A DNA stretch of 34,562 nt from Acidimicrobiaceae bacterium (GTDB taxonomy: Bacteria; Actinomycetota; Acidimicrobiia; Acidimicrobiales; RAAP-2), in the NCBI GenBank assembly GCA_013044405.1, contig JABEUR010000042.1:1-34562 (forward strand), in the 5' to 3' direction. A program made the position numbers and the translations under genes. Positions 1 through 9,239 of this stretch are shown here, piece by piece. The notes beneath the pieces are model-generated. The model had not been told where the DNA came from. It ran no database searches and saw only the letters and a list, made by a program, of their open reading frames with translations. How positions within the stretch are numbered: position 1 is the stretch's first letter; every line of letters begins with the position of its first letter.

Positions 1-20
1 GTTTTTTCCCCACGTGATGT

Positions 21-60
21 GCCTACGTCTCGGATCCCACCACGGAGCCGGGACGTAGGC
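21..60. repeat. Inverted repeat near left edge
   Basis: GCCTACGTC at 21-29 is exactly complementary to GACGTAGGC at 52-60. After one mismatch the pairing resumes with CGG at 31-33 and CCG at 48-50, leaving a loop of about 14 nt. No T-run follows directly on either strand, so it is not a convincing intrinsic terminator. It could be the 3' end of a transcript from beyond the left edge or a protein-binding site. The rest of 1-260 holds no convincing gene. Confidence 0.4.
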
Positions 61-260
61 CCTTTAAATAGTTGAAGAGCATATTGAGTTAGTTGAACTC
101 TGGTCCAAGTCTCGACGCGAAGGCAGTCTCAGAACTGCACGGTTCTCGCGCGCCATACGTATTCGAGTCGATCACTGCAGATGCCCTGCAATCACGTCAA
201 GGAATTCTCACTGAACGCTCAGATTGCGACAATCGTGCGAGTGCAGGAGTCGCTCGCCGC

Positions 261-530
261 CTACGAATCGCCACTTGATGGGTCGAGGGCACCGTGCTCC
301 GCTTCGTAGGCTCGAAGTGTCTCCACGTATCTAGCAACGTCGCTCTCTAAATTGGGCGTGACTCGATCGGTGGCTTGAAAATAGACAGCAAGTCCGAGTT
401 CGCGAAGTACGCCGTCGGCGGCTCGCTTGGCCTGAACCTCTTCCACTTTGGCCTGACCCTTTTGGGCCGCGTCCTTGGCCGCCGCTGCCGCAACGGATGC
501 CTGTTCTTTGACTTTGTCCATGAATCCCAT
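261..530 (-). CDS. Small conserved actinobacterial hypothetical protein
   Basis: An 89-residue soluble protein. The N-terminal half (about residues 1-40) is a charged, Ala/Lys/Gln-rich amphipathic helix starting MGFMDKVKEQ and probably forms a coiled coil. The second half carries a helix with VLRELGLAVYFQ and a final acidic helix ending in a YEAEHG element. I recognise this pattern from small uncharacterised actinobacterial proteins but know no function. The ATG at 530 is supported by GAGAGG a few bases upstream on the minus strand; a second ATG three codons later is less well placed. There are no membrane segments or signal peptide. It is divergent from the CoA-transferase gene at 776, so 531-775 must hold at least one promoter, though I could not pin one down. 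The reading frame is likely real; the function is unknown. Confidence 0.7.
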   Translation of the reverse strand: MGFMDKVKEQASVAAAAAKDAAQKGQAKVEEVQAKRAADGVLRELGLAVYFQATDRVTPNLESDVARYVETLRAYEAEHGALDPSSGDS

Positions 531-775
531 ACAAACCTCTCGATCTTCTCGTCCCTAGCACGCACGATACTCAGCCACGCACCACTTTGCTAAACAACTT
601 TCTCAGCGCACGAATCGTTTCAGCGATGAGGTTCTGTGTGATCTCGATTCGGGAATTTCGGCTCTATCGGTTGAACGAGGTACCGGGCGATAATGAATGT
701 GGTTCTCGTTGCCCGAGGCACTGTGAATGCGCGGTCGTCGAGTGGCGATAGCGAGGATTGAAGGGAACGTCTATC

Positions 776-2023
776 GTGCAAATTGTCTCGGAGTCCGAGA
801 TCGGGAATCTCCTCCAGTCGATTCCGACCGTTGAACCTCGACTGGTCGTCTCGGGAAACTACGCCACACCGTGGACACTCGTGCAAATAGCCGATCAGTC
901 CCTCGAGAGGTGTCGCGCGTTCATCCTTAACCCACAATTGGGCTGGCCGCTGCGTACGGGATTCATTACGGAAACCCCATTCGTCGGGCCGGGAGTACGA
1001 AATGATCCCAATCTCGACTATCTCCCCATGCGGCTGTCTTTGGCACCGCGTCTGTTCGCGTCGTTACGTCGACCAGATGTGGTAATGATTCAGACTTCGA
1101 CACCCCGAGACGGGAAGGTCTCTCTCGGTATTGAAGTCAATGTCATGCCCGCGGCAGTCGAGGAGGTTCGTCGCCGAGGCGGTCTTATTGTCGCGCAGAT
1201 CAATCGAAATATGCCCTACACGCGTGGCGATGGAGAGATTCCCATTGACTACATTGACTTCGCCATTGAAGTGGAGAGCGAACTTGCCTCCCCCCAGTCA
1301 CGGATCCTGGACGATGCCGCACAGGCAATTGGCGAAGCGGTAGGACACTTGGCCGTCGATGGAGGGACATTGCAGGTGGGCATCGGACAATTACCCGACG
1401 CGTCAGTCGCCCACATGCTCGATAAGAGGGATATGAGCGTGTGGTCCGAAATGGTCAGTGACGGCGTCTTACAACTCGAGCGTGGTGGCGTGCTTCGAAA
1501 GAGTGAACCGATTGTGACGACGTTTCTCTTTGGGACCCCAGAGTTGTATGAGTGGGCCGACGACAACGAACGGTTGCTGATGCTCCGTACGGAAGTTGTG
1601 AATAGCCCCTCTCGTATCGCTGCTCATCGGGCCATGCTCTCGATCAACACCGCTCTGGAAGTGGATCTCTTCGATCAGGCCAACGCAAGTTTCGTGCGCG
1701 GGCGGATCTATTCGGGATTCGGAGGACAGCCAGATTTCGTCATCGGTGCCCTTCACTCTCCTGGTGGGCATGCAGTTCTGGCCCTACGTTCCTGGCACGA
1801 CAAGAGTGATTCGTCGAACATCGTGCCGGTGCTGCACGATCCCGCGTGCTCGTTCCAGCATTCTATGATCGTGACCGAACAGGGGGTGGCGGCCATGTTC
1901 GGCCGCAGCCAGCACGCTCAAGCCCATCAACTCATCGAAAATGCGGCGCATCCGTGTGCGCGTCCGATGCTCCGAGAAGCAGCAGCGAGCTTGGGACTGT
2001 TGCGGCCTCAGGACCCGCACTAG
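776..2023 (+). CDS. Acetyl-CoA hydrolase/CoA-transferase family protein
   Basis: A cytoplasmic CoA-transferase of the acetyl-CoA hydrolase / 4-hydroxybutyrate CoA-transferase family, about 415 residues, close to the family's usual length. Such enzymes move CoA between acyl-CoA and a free acid such as acetate, succinate or 4-hydroxybutyrate. Family landmarks are visible: a WSEMVSDGV segment with the glutamate expected in the active-site region, then LFGTPELYEW, a VVNSP segment, INTALEVDLFDQANA, a glycine-rich YSGFGGQPDFV stretch, and near the end VTEQGVAAMFGRS followed by AHP. The acyl substrate cannot be read from sequence. The chosen GTG at 776 has AAGGGA about 9 nt upstream; an in-frame TTG at 758 would have its purine-rich stretch only one base away. 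It is the first gene of a plus-strand run, with the CHAD gene 45 bp downstream. Confidence 0.85.
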   Translation: MQIVSESEIGNLLQSIPTVEPRLVVSGNYATPWTLVQIADQSLERCRAFILNPQLGWPLRTGFITETPFVGPGVRNDPNLDYLPMRLSLAPRLFASLRRPDVVMIQTSTPRDGKVSLGIEVNVMPAAVEEVRRRGGLIVAQINRNMPYTRGDGEIPIDYIDFAIEVESELASPQSRILDDAAQAIGEAVGHLAVDGGTLQVGIGQLPDASVAHMLDKRDMSVWSEMVSDGVLQLERGGVLRKSEPIVTTFLFGTPELYEWADDNERLLMLRTEVVNSPSRIAAHRAMLSINTALEVDLFDQANASFVRGRIYSGFGGQPDFVIGALHSPGGHAVLALRSWHDKSDSSNIVPVLHDPACSFQHSMIVTEQGVAAMFGRSQHAQAHQLIENAAHPCARPMLREAAASLGLLRPQDPH

Positions 2024-2068
2024 AGCCCCGGGTCGGGCTGAGGTTACGATGAGGTTCCAGCCTGTGAA

Positions 2069-3130
2069 ATGGGGAACCTGGCAGCGTCGCGGCAACCGGG
2101 ACGTCGACTACCAAGCGGGCTTCGAGAATGCGAGTGCTCAGTGAAGGATTCACTCGGAACGTCAGTCTCGCCAGCCGCCACTTCGCGCTCACGTGCTTCC
2201 TCGGATGCGCTCTCTGGTGCGGTGGTGTTGAGCGTTGCCCTGAAGCGATACGCGAGAAACTTCCTACTGAATGACAACGACGATGCACCTTTGAGTGGGT
2301 CGCGGGACGCCGAAGTGTATGCCTTGGACTTTTCGGGCCAACCTCCCTCTCGACGCACCACGCCAGTGGAGCGAATACACCAGAGTCGGGTCAGTGTACG
2401 TAGGATACGGTCCATTTTGCGAACGTTCGAGGATCTCTTCGATGACGCATCCATTGAGTCGCTGGTCGATGATCTGAGCTGGTACGGAGGCGTGTTGGGT
2501 GAGTTGAGGGACTTGGAGGTGATGCGCGAGCATTTGGCCGAACTTCTCGAGTCGTTGGGCGATGTGGAACTGAGGGAGGTACTCGTAGCCCGCGTTGATC
2601 ACGCAATTCTTGAATCCGCTCGGCGACGTCTGGAGTCTCGTCAAACGTCGCGGTTCCTTCAGTTGAACACTGACATTATGGGACTCGAGCACGTTGTGCG
2701 TTTTAGTGCGCGGTCGTTCGAAGTGGCACCGCGGGCCCTCAAGAGCGGCCTGAAGTCAGCGTGGACTGCCGTCGTGGACCGCTATGAGGTGGCCAACGAC
2801 GATCCGACGCAGGTCGCCCTTCATCGACTTCGCATTTCGCTGAAGCGTCTTCAGTACGCTGGAGAGGTCGCTGCCTTGATCGATGCCGGTCCGGTGCGAC
2901 GCCTCGCTCGAAGTGCCGAAAAGTTTCAGACCAAGTTGGGCGGCGTCCACGATCAATCCTTCGCCAAGGAATGGATCGGCGATATTGAAGGCGTTGAAGT
3001 TCTGTGGGCTGACGCACTCGGTCGAATCAGTCAAATGCATCAAGTGGTCCTGGAAGAGCGATTGGCAGGCTGGCACAAAGACATGGTCAAACTTCGCCGA
3101 CGTTGGCGTGAAGTCAAGGCGCAACGCTAG
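2069..3130 (+). CDS. CHAD domain protein
   Basis: A 353-residue protein with a CHAD domain, an all-helical fold rich in conserved histidines and basic residues and known in several cases to bind polyphosphate. Two helical halves are visible. The first (about residues 60-190) contains HQSRVSVRRIRS and LGELRDLEVM. The second (about 215-340) contains HRLRISLKRLQYAGE and KLGGVHDQ. The H-x-x-R-x-x-x-(K/R)-R signature thus occurs twice, as expected for the internal repeat. No CYTH domain is attached, so this is the stand-alone form. Residues 1-24 look unlike the rest. An in-frame GTG at 2141 would remove them and may be the true start, but neither start has a strong ribosome binding site. A role at polyphosphate granules is a family-level inference. 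Confidence 0.85.
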   Translation: MGNLAASRQPGRRLPSGLRECECSVKDSLGTSVSPAATSRSRASSDALSGAVVLSVALKRYARNFLLNDNDDAPLSGSRDAEVYALDFSGQPPSRRTTPVERIHQSRVSVRRIRSILRTFEDLFDDASIESLVDDLSWYGGVLGELRDLEVMREHLAELLESLGDVELREVLVARVDHAILESARRRLESRQTSRFLQLNTDIMGLEHVVRFSARSFEVAPRALKSGLKSAWTAVVDRYEVANDDPTQVALHRLRISLKRLQYAGEVAALIDAGPVRRLARSAEKFQTKLGGVHDQSFAKEWIGDIEGVEVLWADALGRISQMHQVVLEERLAGWHKDMVKLRRRWREVKAQR

Positions 3131-3190
3131 GGGGAATTTATCGCCAGTCGCTGGCTTGAGACTGAATAGTGTGTTCCCAAGGAGGAGCTC

Positions 3191-4129
3191 ATGATTCATC
3201 CCGCCATCGAACCCTTGGTCCTGGCCGCTCGCGAGCGCGAGATTGCTCGCGCGTCGCATCTTGATGTCGACGAACGTCGAAGGAGCTACCGTGACGAGTT
3301 GGCTTCCCTCAAGGGGCCGCTCGAGGAGATGGACTTCGTGCGCGACGAGATCCTCGGCATCGGAGGTCGCGACGTAGCGACTCGTCTCTACGTGCCATTT
3401 CGCGATGAAGCCAAAGCTTTGGTCGTCTTCTTTCACGGTGGAGGTTTCGTTGCGGGCGATCTCGATACACATGACGCCTTGTGCCGACGACTGGCCGCCG
3501 ATACGCGAATGAGATTTCTCGCCGTCGATTACCGCTTAGCCCCGGAGCACCCGTTTCCGGCGAGCATCGAGGATGCGGTGGAGGTTCTTCGCCACGTGGC
3601 CAACCATCTCGGAGACTTCGACGAAACGGCGGCGCGCATCATTGTGATGGGTGAGTCAGCCGGGGCGACAATCGCTACGGTTGCCTGCGCGCTTACGCGC
3701 GGTGAGGATCTGGGTATTGCTGCCCAAGTGATCATCTATCCGACCCTCGGTCCAGAGTTACTCACTGACTCCGCACATGAATATGGTGCAGGCTTCATGT
3801 TGGACCTCGATCAACTTCGAGCCGACTATCGAAACTATCTCGCGGAATGGTCGGATCATACGGACTTTCGAGTGAGTCCCTTAATGGCTGGAGACTTGCG
3901 AGGTGCGCCCTCCGCGGTCATCCTGGTGGCCGAGTGCGATGCACTGCGCGACGAGGGCGTCGCCTATGCGGGTTTGCTTGAGCACTTTGGCGTCGAGGTC
4001 GAACTCCTTGAGGCCAAAGGCATGGTCCACGGCTTCTTACGCTTTGGTCCTCAAGTTCCTGAAGCGCTTGAGATTGTCGATGACCTGGCTCAGCATATGC
4101 ATCGATATGTCGAGAACTCATCGGTGTGA
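3191..4129 (+). CDS. Alpha/beta-hydrolase esterase, HSL-like (family IV)
   Basis: A 312-residue carboxylesterase of the hormone-sensitive-lipase-like family. Visible landmarks are the oxyanion-hole motif HGGG at about residues 82-85, DYRLAPEHPFPA just after residue 112, the nucleophile elbow GESAG with Ser156, the acid in the AECDALRDEG stretch (probably Asp250), and His280 in VHGFL. All three catalytic residues are therefore present. No signal peptide is seen, so it is probably cytoplasmic and acts on short or medium-chain esters. The ATG at 3191 has an excellent AAGGAGGAG ribosome binding site. The stop codon overlaps the GTG start of the sulfatase-like gene (GTGA overlap), so the two are probably translated together and may handle the same compound. 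The natural substrate is unknown. Confidence 0.9.
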   Translation: MIHPAIEPLVLAAREREIARASHLDVDERRRSYRDELASLKGPLEEMDFVRDEILGIGGRDVATRLYVPFRDEAKALVVFFHGGGFVAGDLDTHDALCRRLAADTRMRFLAVDYRLAPEHPFPASIEDAVEVLRHVANHLGDFDETAARIIVMGESAGATIATVACALTRGEDLGIAAQVIIYPTLGPELLTDSAHEYGAGFMLDLDQLRADYRNYLAEWSDHTDFRVSPLMAGDLRGAPSAVILVAECDALRDEGVAYAGLLEHFGVEVELLEAKGMVHGFLRFGPQVPEALEIVDDLAQHMHRYVENSSV

Positions 4130-5574
4130 ACGTACTATTCGTCACCCTCGATCAATTTCGTGGGGACTCCTACTCCGCGGTCGGGCATCCACTGGTTCGA
4201 ACTCCGATTTTGGACAGAATTGCGGCGGAGGGAGTGCGTCTCAGTCGACACTATTCGCAGGCCGCTCCGTGTTCGCCTGGACGAGCGGCCATTTACACCG
4301 GGACATATCAGATGAACAACCGGGTGGTCGCTAACGGGACACCGCTGCGATCGGATCTTGAGAACATGGCGATCGTGGCACGTCGTGCGGGATTCGACCC
4401 CACTCTCTTCGGCTACACCGACCAGGGAATTGATCCGAATCGGGCGTCAGGCGATGACGATCCGCGCCTAGAGAGTTACGACGGAATCCTGCCAGGTTTC
4501 TCGATCGGCCTCTATCTACCAGAGAGTCAGGCTGGTTGGATCCATGAACTACGCGCACGTGGATTCCAGGTGCCCAGCGGTTGGGCGCCGGCACTCCGCG
4601 GGGAGGCTGAGCGTCCTGCAGAGATATCACTGAGTGCATTTCTAACGACCCGTTTCCTCGAGTGGCTGGGTATGCAAGAAAGCGGTTGGTTCGCCCATTT
4701 GAGCTATCTACGACCTCATCCACCGTACGTGGCAGCAGGTGAGTTCTCGAAGATGTACGAGCCCGCTGACGTCGCGCTCCCCATAAGCCCGAGCGAGCCC
4801 GAGAAGCGACATTCGATACATGAGATCGCCCTCGGGCTCCCCGGAGTCTCGGCTCCGACCAATCTCGACGACCTGCGAAGAATCAAGGCACAATATTTCG
4901 GCATGATCAGTGAAGTCGACTCTCAATTGGGTCGAGTGGTCCGGGCAATCGAAGATCGGGGAGAATGGGGAGAGACCCTTGTAGTGGTCACGTCGGACCA
5001 CGGTGAGCAGCTCGGAGACCACGGTCTGCTCGAGAAACTCGGTTTCTTTCCCCAGAGCTATCACGTCATTGGCCTGTGGCGTGACCCGCGATCGGGCGAT
5101 GCCGGCCGGGTGGTCGAACGATTCACCGAGAACATCGACCTCCTGCCATCCTTGGCTCAGGCCATGGGCGAGCAACCTCCCGTCCAGTGTGATGGACGCA
5201 CGTTGCAGACACTGTTCGCCGATCCGGACTGTGACTGGAGAAATTCAGCTCATTACGAATGGGACTTTCGCAACTTCTTCTTGAACCGAGTAACGTCGCG
5301 CTGGCCAATGGACCGAACGCTCTCACGCCAGAACCTTGCAGTGTCGCTGAACGATTCGACGGCGTACGTTCAATTCGGTGATGGTACCTTTCGATGTTTC
5401 GACCTCGCAGCCGACCCGACCTGGCGCACTGAGGTGACCGATGATGGTGTCGTGCTGCGCGCCGCACAAGAGCAATTGCTGTGGCGCCAAGAGCACATGG
5501 ATCGTAAGCTCACCGACATGTTGCTCTCTCCAGGTCGACCGGGTCGATGGCCGAGCGAACTACTCACTTCTTGA
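4126..5574 (+). CDS. Sulfatase / phosphonate monoester hydrolase family protein
   Basis: A 482-residue alkaline-phosphatase-superfamily hydrolase. The active-site motif CSPGR begins at Cys49; in this family the cysteine is converted to formylglycine by a separate maturation enzyme, which is not in this window. Metal ligands are visible as Asp9 in VTLDQFRGD and in TSDHGEQLGDHG, followed by the EKLGFFPQSYH stretch. The N-terminal pattern, with GHPLVRTPILDR and AAPCSPGRAAIYTG, resembles bacterial phosphonate monoester hydrolases/arylsulfatases more than choline or heparan sulfatases. It could therefore cleave phosphodiesters, phosphonate monoesters or sulfate esters. There is no signal peptide, suggesting a cytoplasmic enzyme. 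The GTG start overlaps the stop of the upstream esterase gene, indicating translational coupling. Confidence 0.88.
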   Translation: MNVLFVTLDQFRGDSYSAVGHPLVRTPILDRIAAEGVRLSRHYSQAAPCSPGRAAIYTGTYQMNNRVVANGTPLRSDLENMAIVARRAGFDPTLFGYTDQGIDPNRASGDDDPRLESYDGILPGFSIGLYLPESQAGWIHELRARGFQVPSGWAPALRGEAERPAEISLSAFLTTRFLEWLGMQESGWFAHLSYLRPHPPYVAAGEFSKMYEPADVALPISPSEPEKRHSIHEIALGLPGVSAPTNLDDLRRIKAQYFGMISEVDSQLGRVVRAIEDRGEWGETLVVVTSDHGEQLGDHGLLEKLGFFPQSYHVIGLWRDPRSGDAGRVVERFTENIDLLPSLAQAMGEQPPVQCDGRTLQTLFADPDCDWRNSAHYEWDFRNFFLNRVTSRWPMDRTLSRQNLAVSLNDSTAYVQFGDGTFRCFDLAADPTWRTEVTDDGVVLRAAQEQLLWRQEHMDRKLTDMLLSPGRPGRWPSELLTS

Positions 5575-5675
5575 GTGGAGGTTTCGATAGTTGACGAAAT
5601 TCTTCATCGTCGGTTGGCCAAGGAGTGGGGCGACCATCTTCCATATCTTTTGTAGAGACACCTATCCTTGAGTTG

Positions 5676-7229
5676 ATGCCCCAACACGCCCGCCCACGTC
5701 AGTGGTTGATTCTGGGCGTTCTTTGTATCTCGGTCTTTCTGGTGGCGGTGGACAACACGATCGTGAATGTTGCTCTTCCCTCGTTGGCGCGAAACCTGCA
5801 CGCTTCTAATTCGGCACTGCAGTGGATCGTCGACGGGTATTCGCTTCCATTTGCGGGTCTGCTACTGGCGGGTGGTGGCTTGGCCGACCGCTTTGGGCGC
5901 CGAAGGGTAATGCAGTTGGCTCTCGTCGGCTTCCTCTTCTTCTCGTTGTTCGCCGCCTTCTCGCACAACGTCGCACAGCTCTTGACGGCGCGAGCGCTCA
6001 TGGGCGCTAGCGCAGCCTTTATCTTCCCGGCCACCCTGTCGGTGCTCTCGGTGGTCTTCGCCGACCCCGGCGAACGAGCGAAGGCCTTTGGGTTCTGGGG
6101 AGCCACTGCAGGTGTGGCCATCGCCGTCGGACCGATAGCGGGTGGCGCCCTGCTGGCCCACTTTTGGACTGGATCGATCTTCTTGGTCAACGCACCGCTG
6201 ATCCTGATTGACATCGTGGCCATTTGGGCCTTCGTGCCGGAATCGAAGAGTCCTCAGCGGCGTCGGCTCGACGGCGGGGGATTGATCCTCGGTACTTTCG
6301 GAATCACAGCGCTCGTCCTGGCGATCATTGAGGGACCAGCGTGGGGGTGGCGGTCTCCGACCACGCTCGCGCTCTTTGCCACGGCGGCTGTCTTAACCAC
6401 CGGATTCACCCGATTCGAGATGCGACGCGCAGGTCCTTTACTCGACGTACGGGTGTTCTCCAACCGAGTCTTCTCGTCGAGCGCAGGGGCTATCGCCACG
6501 AACTTCTTCTGCTTGTTCGGATTCATCTTTCTCGTCACCCAATACTTCCAGTTGGTGCGGGGATACTCCGCGTTGTCGGCAGGAGTGCGCACGCTGCCAT
6601 TCGCGGCTACGGTCATGGTCACCACGCCGCTGGGCGCGACTGCGGCGCTCAAGGTCGGGACTCGTTTCGTCGTTTCGACCGGCCTTGTCCTCACTGCGGT
6701 CGCTCTCTTTTGGATGTCCGCAATTGGGGCTCGGACCCCATACTTTGGACCAGTCGTCGAGTCCATGATCGTGCTGGCCATCGGTTTCTCTCTGGTCAAT
6801 GCTCCGTCAACGGCAGCCCTCATGGAGACCTTGACGCCTGAGCAGATCGGTGCGGGCGCATCCGTGAACGAGACAACGCGAGAGTTGGGCGGGACCATGG
6901 GTGTGGCAGTGATCGGTTCAGTGTTCTCCTCGTTATTCGGTCCCCAAGTTCGCACGGCGCTCGAGCCATTCCTCGTTCATGGACTGAGCACCGCACAATT
7001 GAGCACCGCTCAGAGTTCGATGTTGGCCGCCCAGGTGACCGTGGCACACTTGCCACCCCACCTTCGCCCGGACCTCGATAATCGTGTCGTGTCGGCGTTT
7101 ATGGATGGGCTGCACCGCGGCTGCATCGTGGCCGGAATGACGGCACTGAGTGTCGCAATTCTGGTCTTTTTCAACCTTCGACAGGCTCCGACGCCCGCCA
7201 AAGCCGTTGATGCGGCGGTTTCTGCCTGA
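5676..7229 (+). CDS. MFS transporter, DHA2 (EmrB/QacA-like) family
   Basis: A large integral membrane protein of 517 residues from the ATG chosen here, with about 14 predicted membrane segments, typical of the DHA2 proton-driven drug-export family. Near the N-terminus the first helix contains AVDNTIVNVALP, the characteristic motif of 14-helix exporters (LDxTIVNVALP). The loop motif GGGLADRFGRRR follows helix 2, and later come GATAGVAIAVGPIAGG and, in the C-terminal half, NETTRELGGTMGVAVIGS. It probably exports a hydrophobic or toxic compound; the substrate is unknown. An in-frame GTG at 5625 would add 17 residues that do not resemble the family. The ATG at 5676 fits better, although its ribosome binding site is weak. 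It starts about 100 bp after the sulfatase-like gene and could be cotranscribed with it. Confidence 0.9.
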   Translation: MPQHARPRQWLILGVLCISVFLVAVDNTIVNVALPSLARNLHASNSALQWIVDGYSLPFAGLLLAGGGLADRFGRRRVMQLALVGFLFFSLFAAFSHNVAQLLTARALMGASAAFIFPATLSVLSVVFADPGERAKAFGFWGATAGVAIAVGPIAGGALLAHFWTGSIFLVNAPLILIDIVAIWAFVPESKSPQRRRLDGGGLILGTFGITALVLAIIEGPAWGWRSPTTLALFATAAVLTTGFTRFEMRRAGPLLDVRVFSNRVFSSSAGAIATNFFCLFGFIFLVTQYFQLVRGYSALSAGVRTLPFAATVMVTTPLGATAALKVGTRFVVSTGLVLTAVALFWMSAIGARTPYFGPVVESMIVLAIGFSLVNAPSTAALMETLTPEQIGAGASVNETTRELGGTMGVAVIGSVFSSLFGPQVRTALEPFLVHGLSTAQLSTAQSSMLAAQVTVAHLPPHLRPDLDNRVVSAFMDGLHRGCIVAGMTALSVAILVFFNLRQAPTPAKAVDAAVSA

Positions 7230-7318
7230 GGGGGCACCGGGTGCACCATTCGATCGCCGAATATCTGGTATCAATGTAAGCCATACGTCGACATCGACGG
7301 GGGAAGCTAGGAGATTTC

Positions 7319-8203
7319 ATGCATCGAATTTCACGAGTGCGTCACGCACTCGTCATGACCGGCGTTGCGTCACTGATGCTCGCCACCAGTGTGAGCGCGG
7401 GGGCCTCGGGACCAACCGCTAAGTTCAGTGCCGCCAACGCGAAGTTGGTGCCTGCGGCGTACAAGAAGATGACTCTGCAGGTCGCTACGGACGCAACCTA
7501 TGCGCCCGACGAGTCCATGAACGGGTCCAAGATGGTCGGCTTCGACGTCGACCTCATCAGGGCAATCGCCAAGACGCTGGGCATCAAAGTGAATGAGAAC
7601 AACGTCACGTTTAGCGGCATTTTGCTCGGCATCACCTCGGGCAAGTATCAGATCGGCAACTCGTCGTTCACCGACAACAAGGCGCGCGAGAAGCAGGTCA
7701 ACTTCGTTGATTACTTCCAAGCCGGTGAAGGGGTGTACGCGAAGTCGAGTTCGAAGGCCAAGTTCACCGGGCTGAAGAGCTTCTGCGGCATGAAGGTCGC
7801 CGTCGAGACCGGCACCATCGAACAGACCGACGCCCAGAACACCGCCAAGACCTGCTCGAAGAGCAAGAAATTGACGATCCTGTCACTGTCAACCCAGACC
7901 GCAGCCAACCTTGCGGTCTCCTCAGGTCAGGCCGACGTGGGCTTCTTGGACAGTCAGATCGCGGGCTACGTGGTTTCGACCTCCAATGGCGCATTCAAAC
8001 TGCTGGGTAAGGCCGTCAACGTCGCACCCTACGGAATCGCCACACCGAAGACCGCAGCTGGCAAAGGATTGGCCAAGGCCATTCAAGCCGCTCTCAAGAC
8101 CCTGATCGCCAATGGGACCTACGGCGCAATCTTGAAGCACTGGGGTGTAAGTGCGGGCGGACTGCCAGCTGCGAAGATTGTGCTTAATGGGGCAATTTCC
8201 TAA
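7319..8203 (+). CDS. Amino-acid ABC transporter substrate-binding protein
   Basis: A 294-residue extracytoplasmic solute-binding protein of the bacterial family 3 type, which captures polar amino acids or related compounds for an ABC importer. Residues 1 to about 28 form a signal peptide: basic residues, a hydrophobic core, then SVSAGA as a likely cleavage region. There is no lipobox cysteine, so it is not an obvious lipoprotein. Family patterns include LQVATDATYAPDE, VGFDVDLIRAIAKTLG, NSSFTDNKAREKQVNFVDYF, and GLKSFCGMKVAVETGT followed by a second cysteine (TCSKSKK); the two may form a disulfide. The ATG has TAGGAG about 5 nt upstream. Permease and ATPase genes follow directly, forming a complete importer. 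The exact ligand cannot be deduced. Confidence 0.92.
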   Translation: MHRISRVRHALVMTGVASLMLATSVSAGASGPTAKFSAANAKLVPAAYKKMTLQVATDATYAPDESMNGSKMVGFDVDLIRAIAKTLGIKVNENNVTFSGILLGITSGKYQIGNSSFTDNKAREKQVNFVDYFQAGEGVYAKSSSKAKFTGLKSFCGMKVAVETGTIEQTDAQNTAKTCSKSKKLTILSLSTQTAANLAVSSGQADVGFLDSQIAGYVVSTSNGAFKLLGKAVNVAPYGIATPKTAAGKGLAKAIQAALKTLIANGTYGAILKHWGVSAGGLPAAKIVLNGAIS

Positions 8204-8225
8204 GAACCTGTAGTAAACAACACGC

Positions 8226-9239
8226 ATGACTTCGAACGGGGACGCAACCTTAAAGGTCGTCCCCGTTCGTCATCGTGGACGCTGGGTCGGGGTTGGCGCA
8301 GCCCTGCTCTTCATCGCGATGTTGGTGCATACCTTGTTCTCCAGGGTACCGAACGGGCAGGGGAGCTGCCATCCCGGTAAGGGCGTGGCGACGTGCTGGC
8401 GATTCGCGTGGAACGACGTGGGTCAGTACTTCACGACCTCAGAGATTCTTCACGGTCTGCTCATCACCCTGGAGTTGACGCCTCTGGCCATGATCATCGG
8501 TATCGTCCTGGGCGTCATCTTGGCGGTCATGCGGCTTTCTCCCAATCGGTTGCTCTCGTCAACGGCGTGGTCCTACACGTGGTTCTTTCGAGGCACACCA
8601 GTCTTCGTCCAACTGTATTTCTGGCTGTACATAGCATTGCTGTACCCGAGTTTCTCGATCGGCCTACCGTTCCTGCACTACGTTCCCTTCACGCATGTGG
8701 CGTTCTGGCACTTTGATTCGAACTCGCTCTTCACACCGTTCAAGGCCGCCGTGGTGGCCTTTGGACTCAATGAGGCGGCGTACATGTCCGAGATTGCACG
8801 TTCTGGACTGATTGCCGTAGACGAGGGGCAGATCGAAGCAGCAACATCGATTGGGATGACTCGAGGACAGACACTTCGTTTGGTCATCTTGCCCCAGGCG
8901 ATGCGTGTGATCATTCCTCCAACCGGCAACGAAGTCATCTCCATGCTCAAGACCACTTCGTTAGCAAGCGCCATTGGAGTGAGTGAACTTATCGGTGCCG
9001 CGACCAATATTTATACCGGCAACTACAAGATCATGGCACTGTTGATCGTGGCGAGCCTCTGGTACCTGATTGTGACGACCATATTGTCCGTTGGCCAGTT
9101 CTACCTGGAGCGCCGCTTCGCCAAAGGTGCGCTTCGCACGCCACCACCGACGCCGATTCAACGTATCCGCCGCGACCTTCGTGGCATCGCCGCCAAGTTC
9201 CCCACCGGCCATCGAAAGTTCGCCGAGGTTGGCCAGTGA
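8226..9239 (+). CDS. Amino-acid ABC transporter permease
   Basis: The membrane subunit of a polar amino-acid importer (HisM/GlnP family), 337 residues. The first membrane helix at about residues 20-40 is followed by an external loop with two cysteines ([11 protein letters not shown]). The permease core then begins at the [16 protein letters not shown] segment. The cytoplasmic coupling motif [22 protein letters not shown], which docks on the ATPase, is clear and preceded by [13 protein letters not shown]. It is longer than the simplest family members because of the N-terminal helix and loop and a charged tail after the last helix; long actinobacterial relatives are common. The start ATG lies 22 bp after the binding-protein stop, with only a weak ribosome binding site. 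The stop overlaps the GTG start of the ATPase gene. Confidence 0.92.
   Translation: MTSNGDATLKVVPVRHRGRWVGVGAALLFIAMLVHTLFSRVPNGQGSCHPGKGVATCWRFAWNDVGQYFTTSEILHGLLITLELTPLAMIIGIVLGVILAVMRLSPNRLLSSTAWSYTWFFRGTPVFVQLYFWLYIALLYPSFSIGLPFLHYVPFTHVAFWHFDSNSLFTPFKAAVVAFGLNEAAYMSEIARSGLIAVDEGQIEAATSIGMTRGQTLRLVILPQAMRVIIPPTGNEVISMLKTTSLASAIGVSELIGAATNIYTGNYKIMALLIVASLWYLIVTTILSVGQFYLERRFAKGALRTPPPTPIQRIRRDLRGIAAKFPTGHRKFAEVGQ

Noticed and set aside
93..278. 61-codon frame at the left edge, plus strand
   Set aside because: No ribosome binding site, no recognisable motif, and it overlaps the end of the better-supported minus-strand gene.
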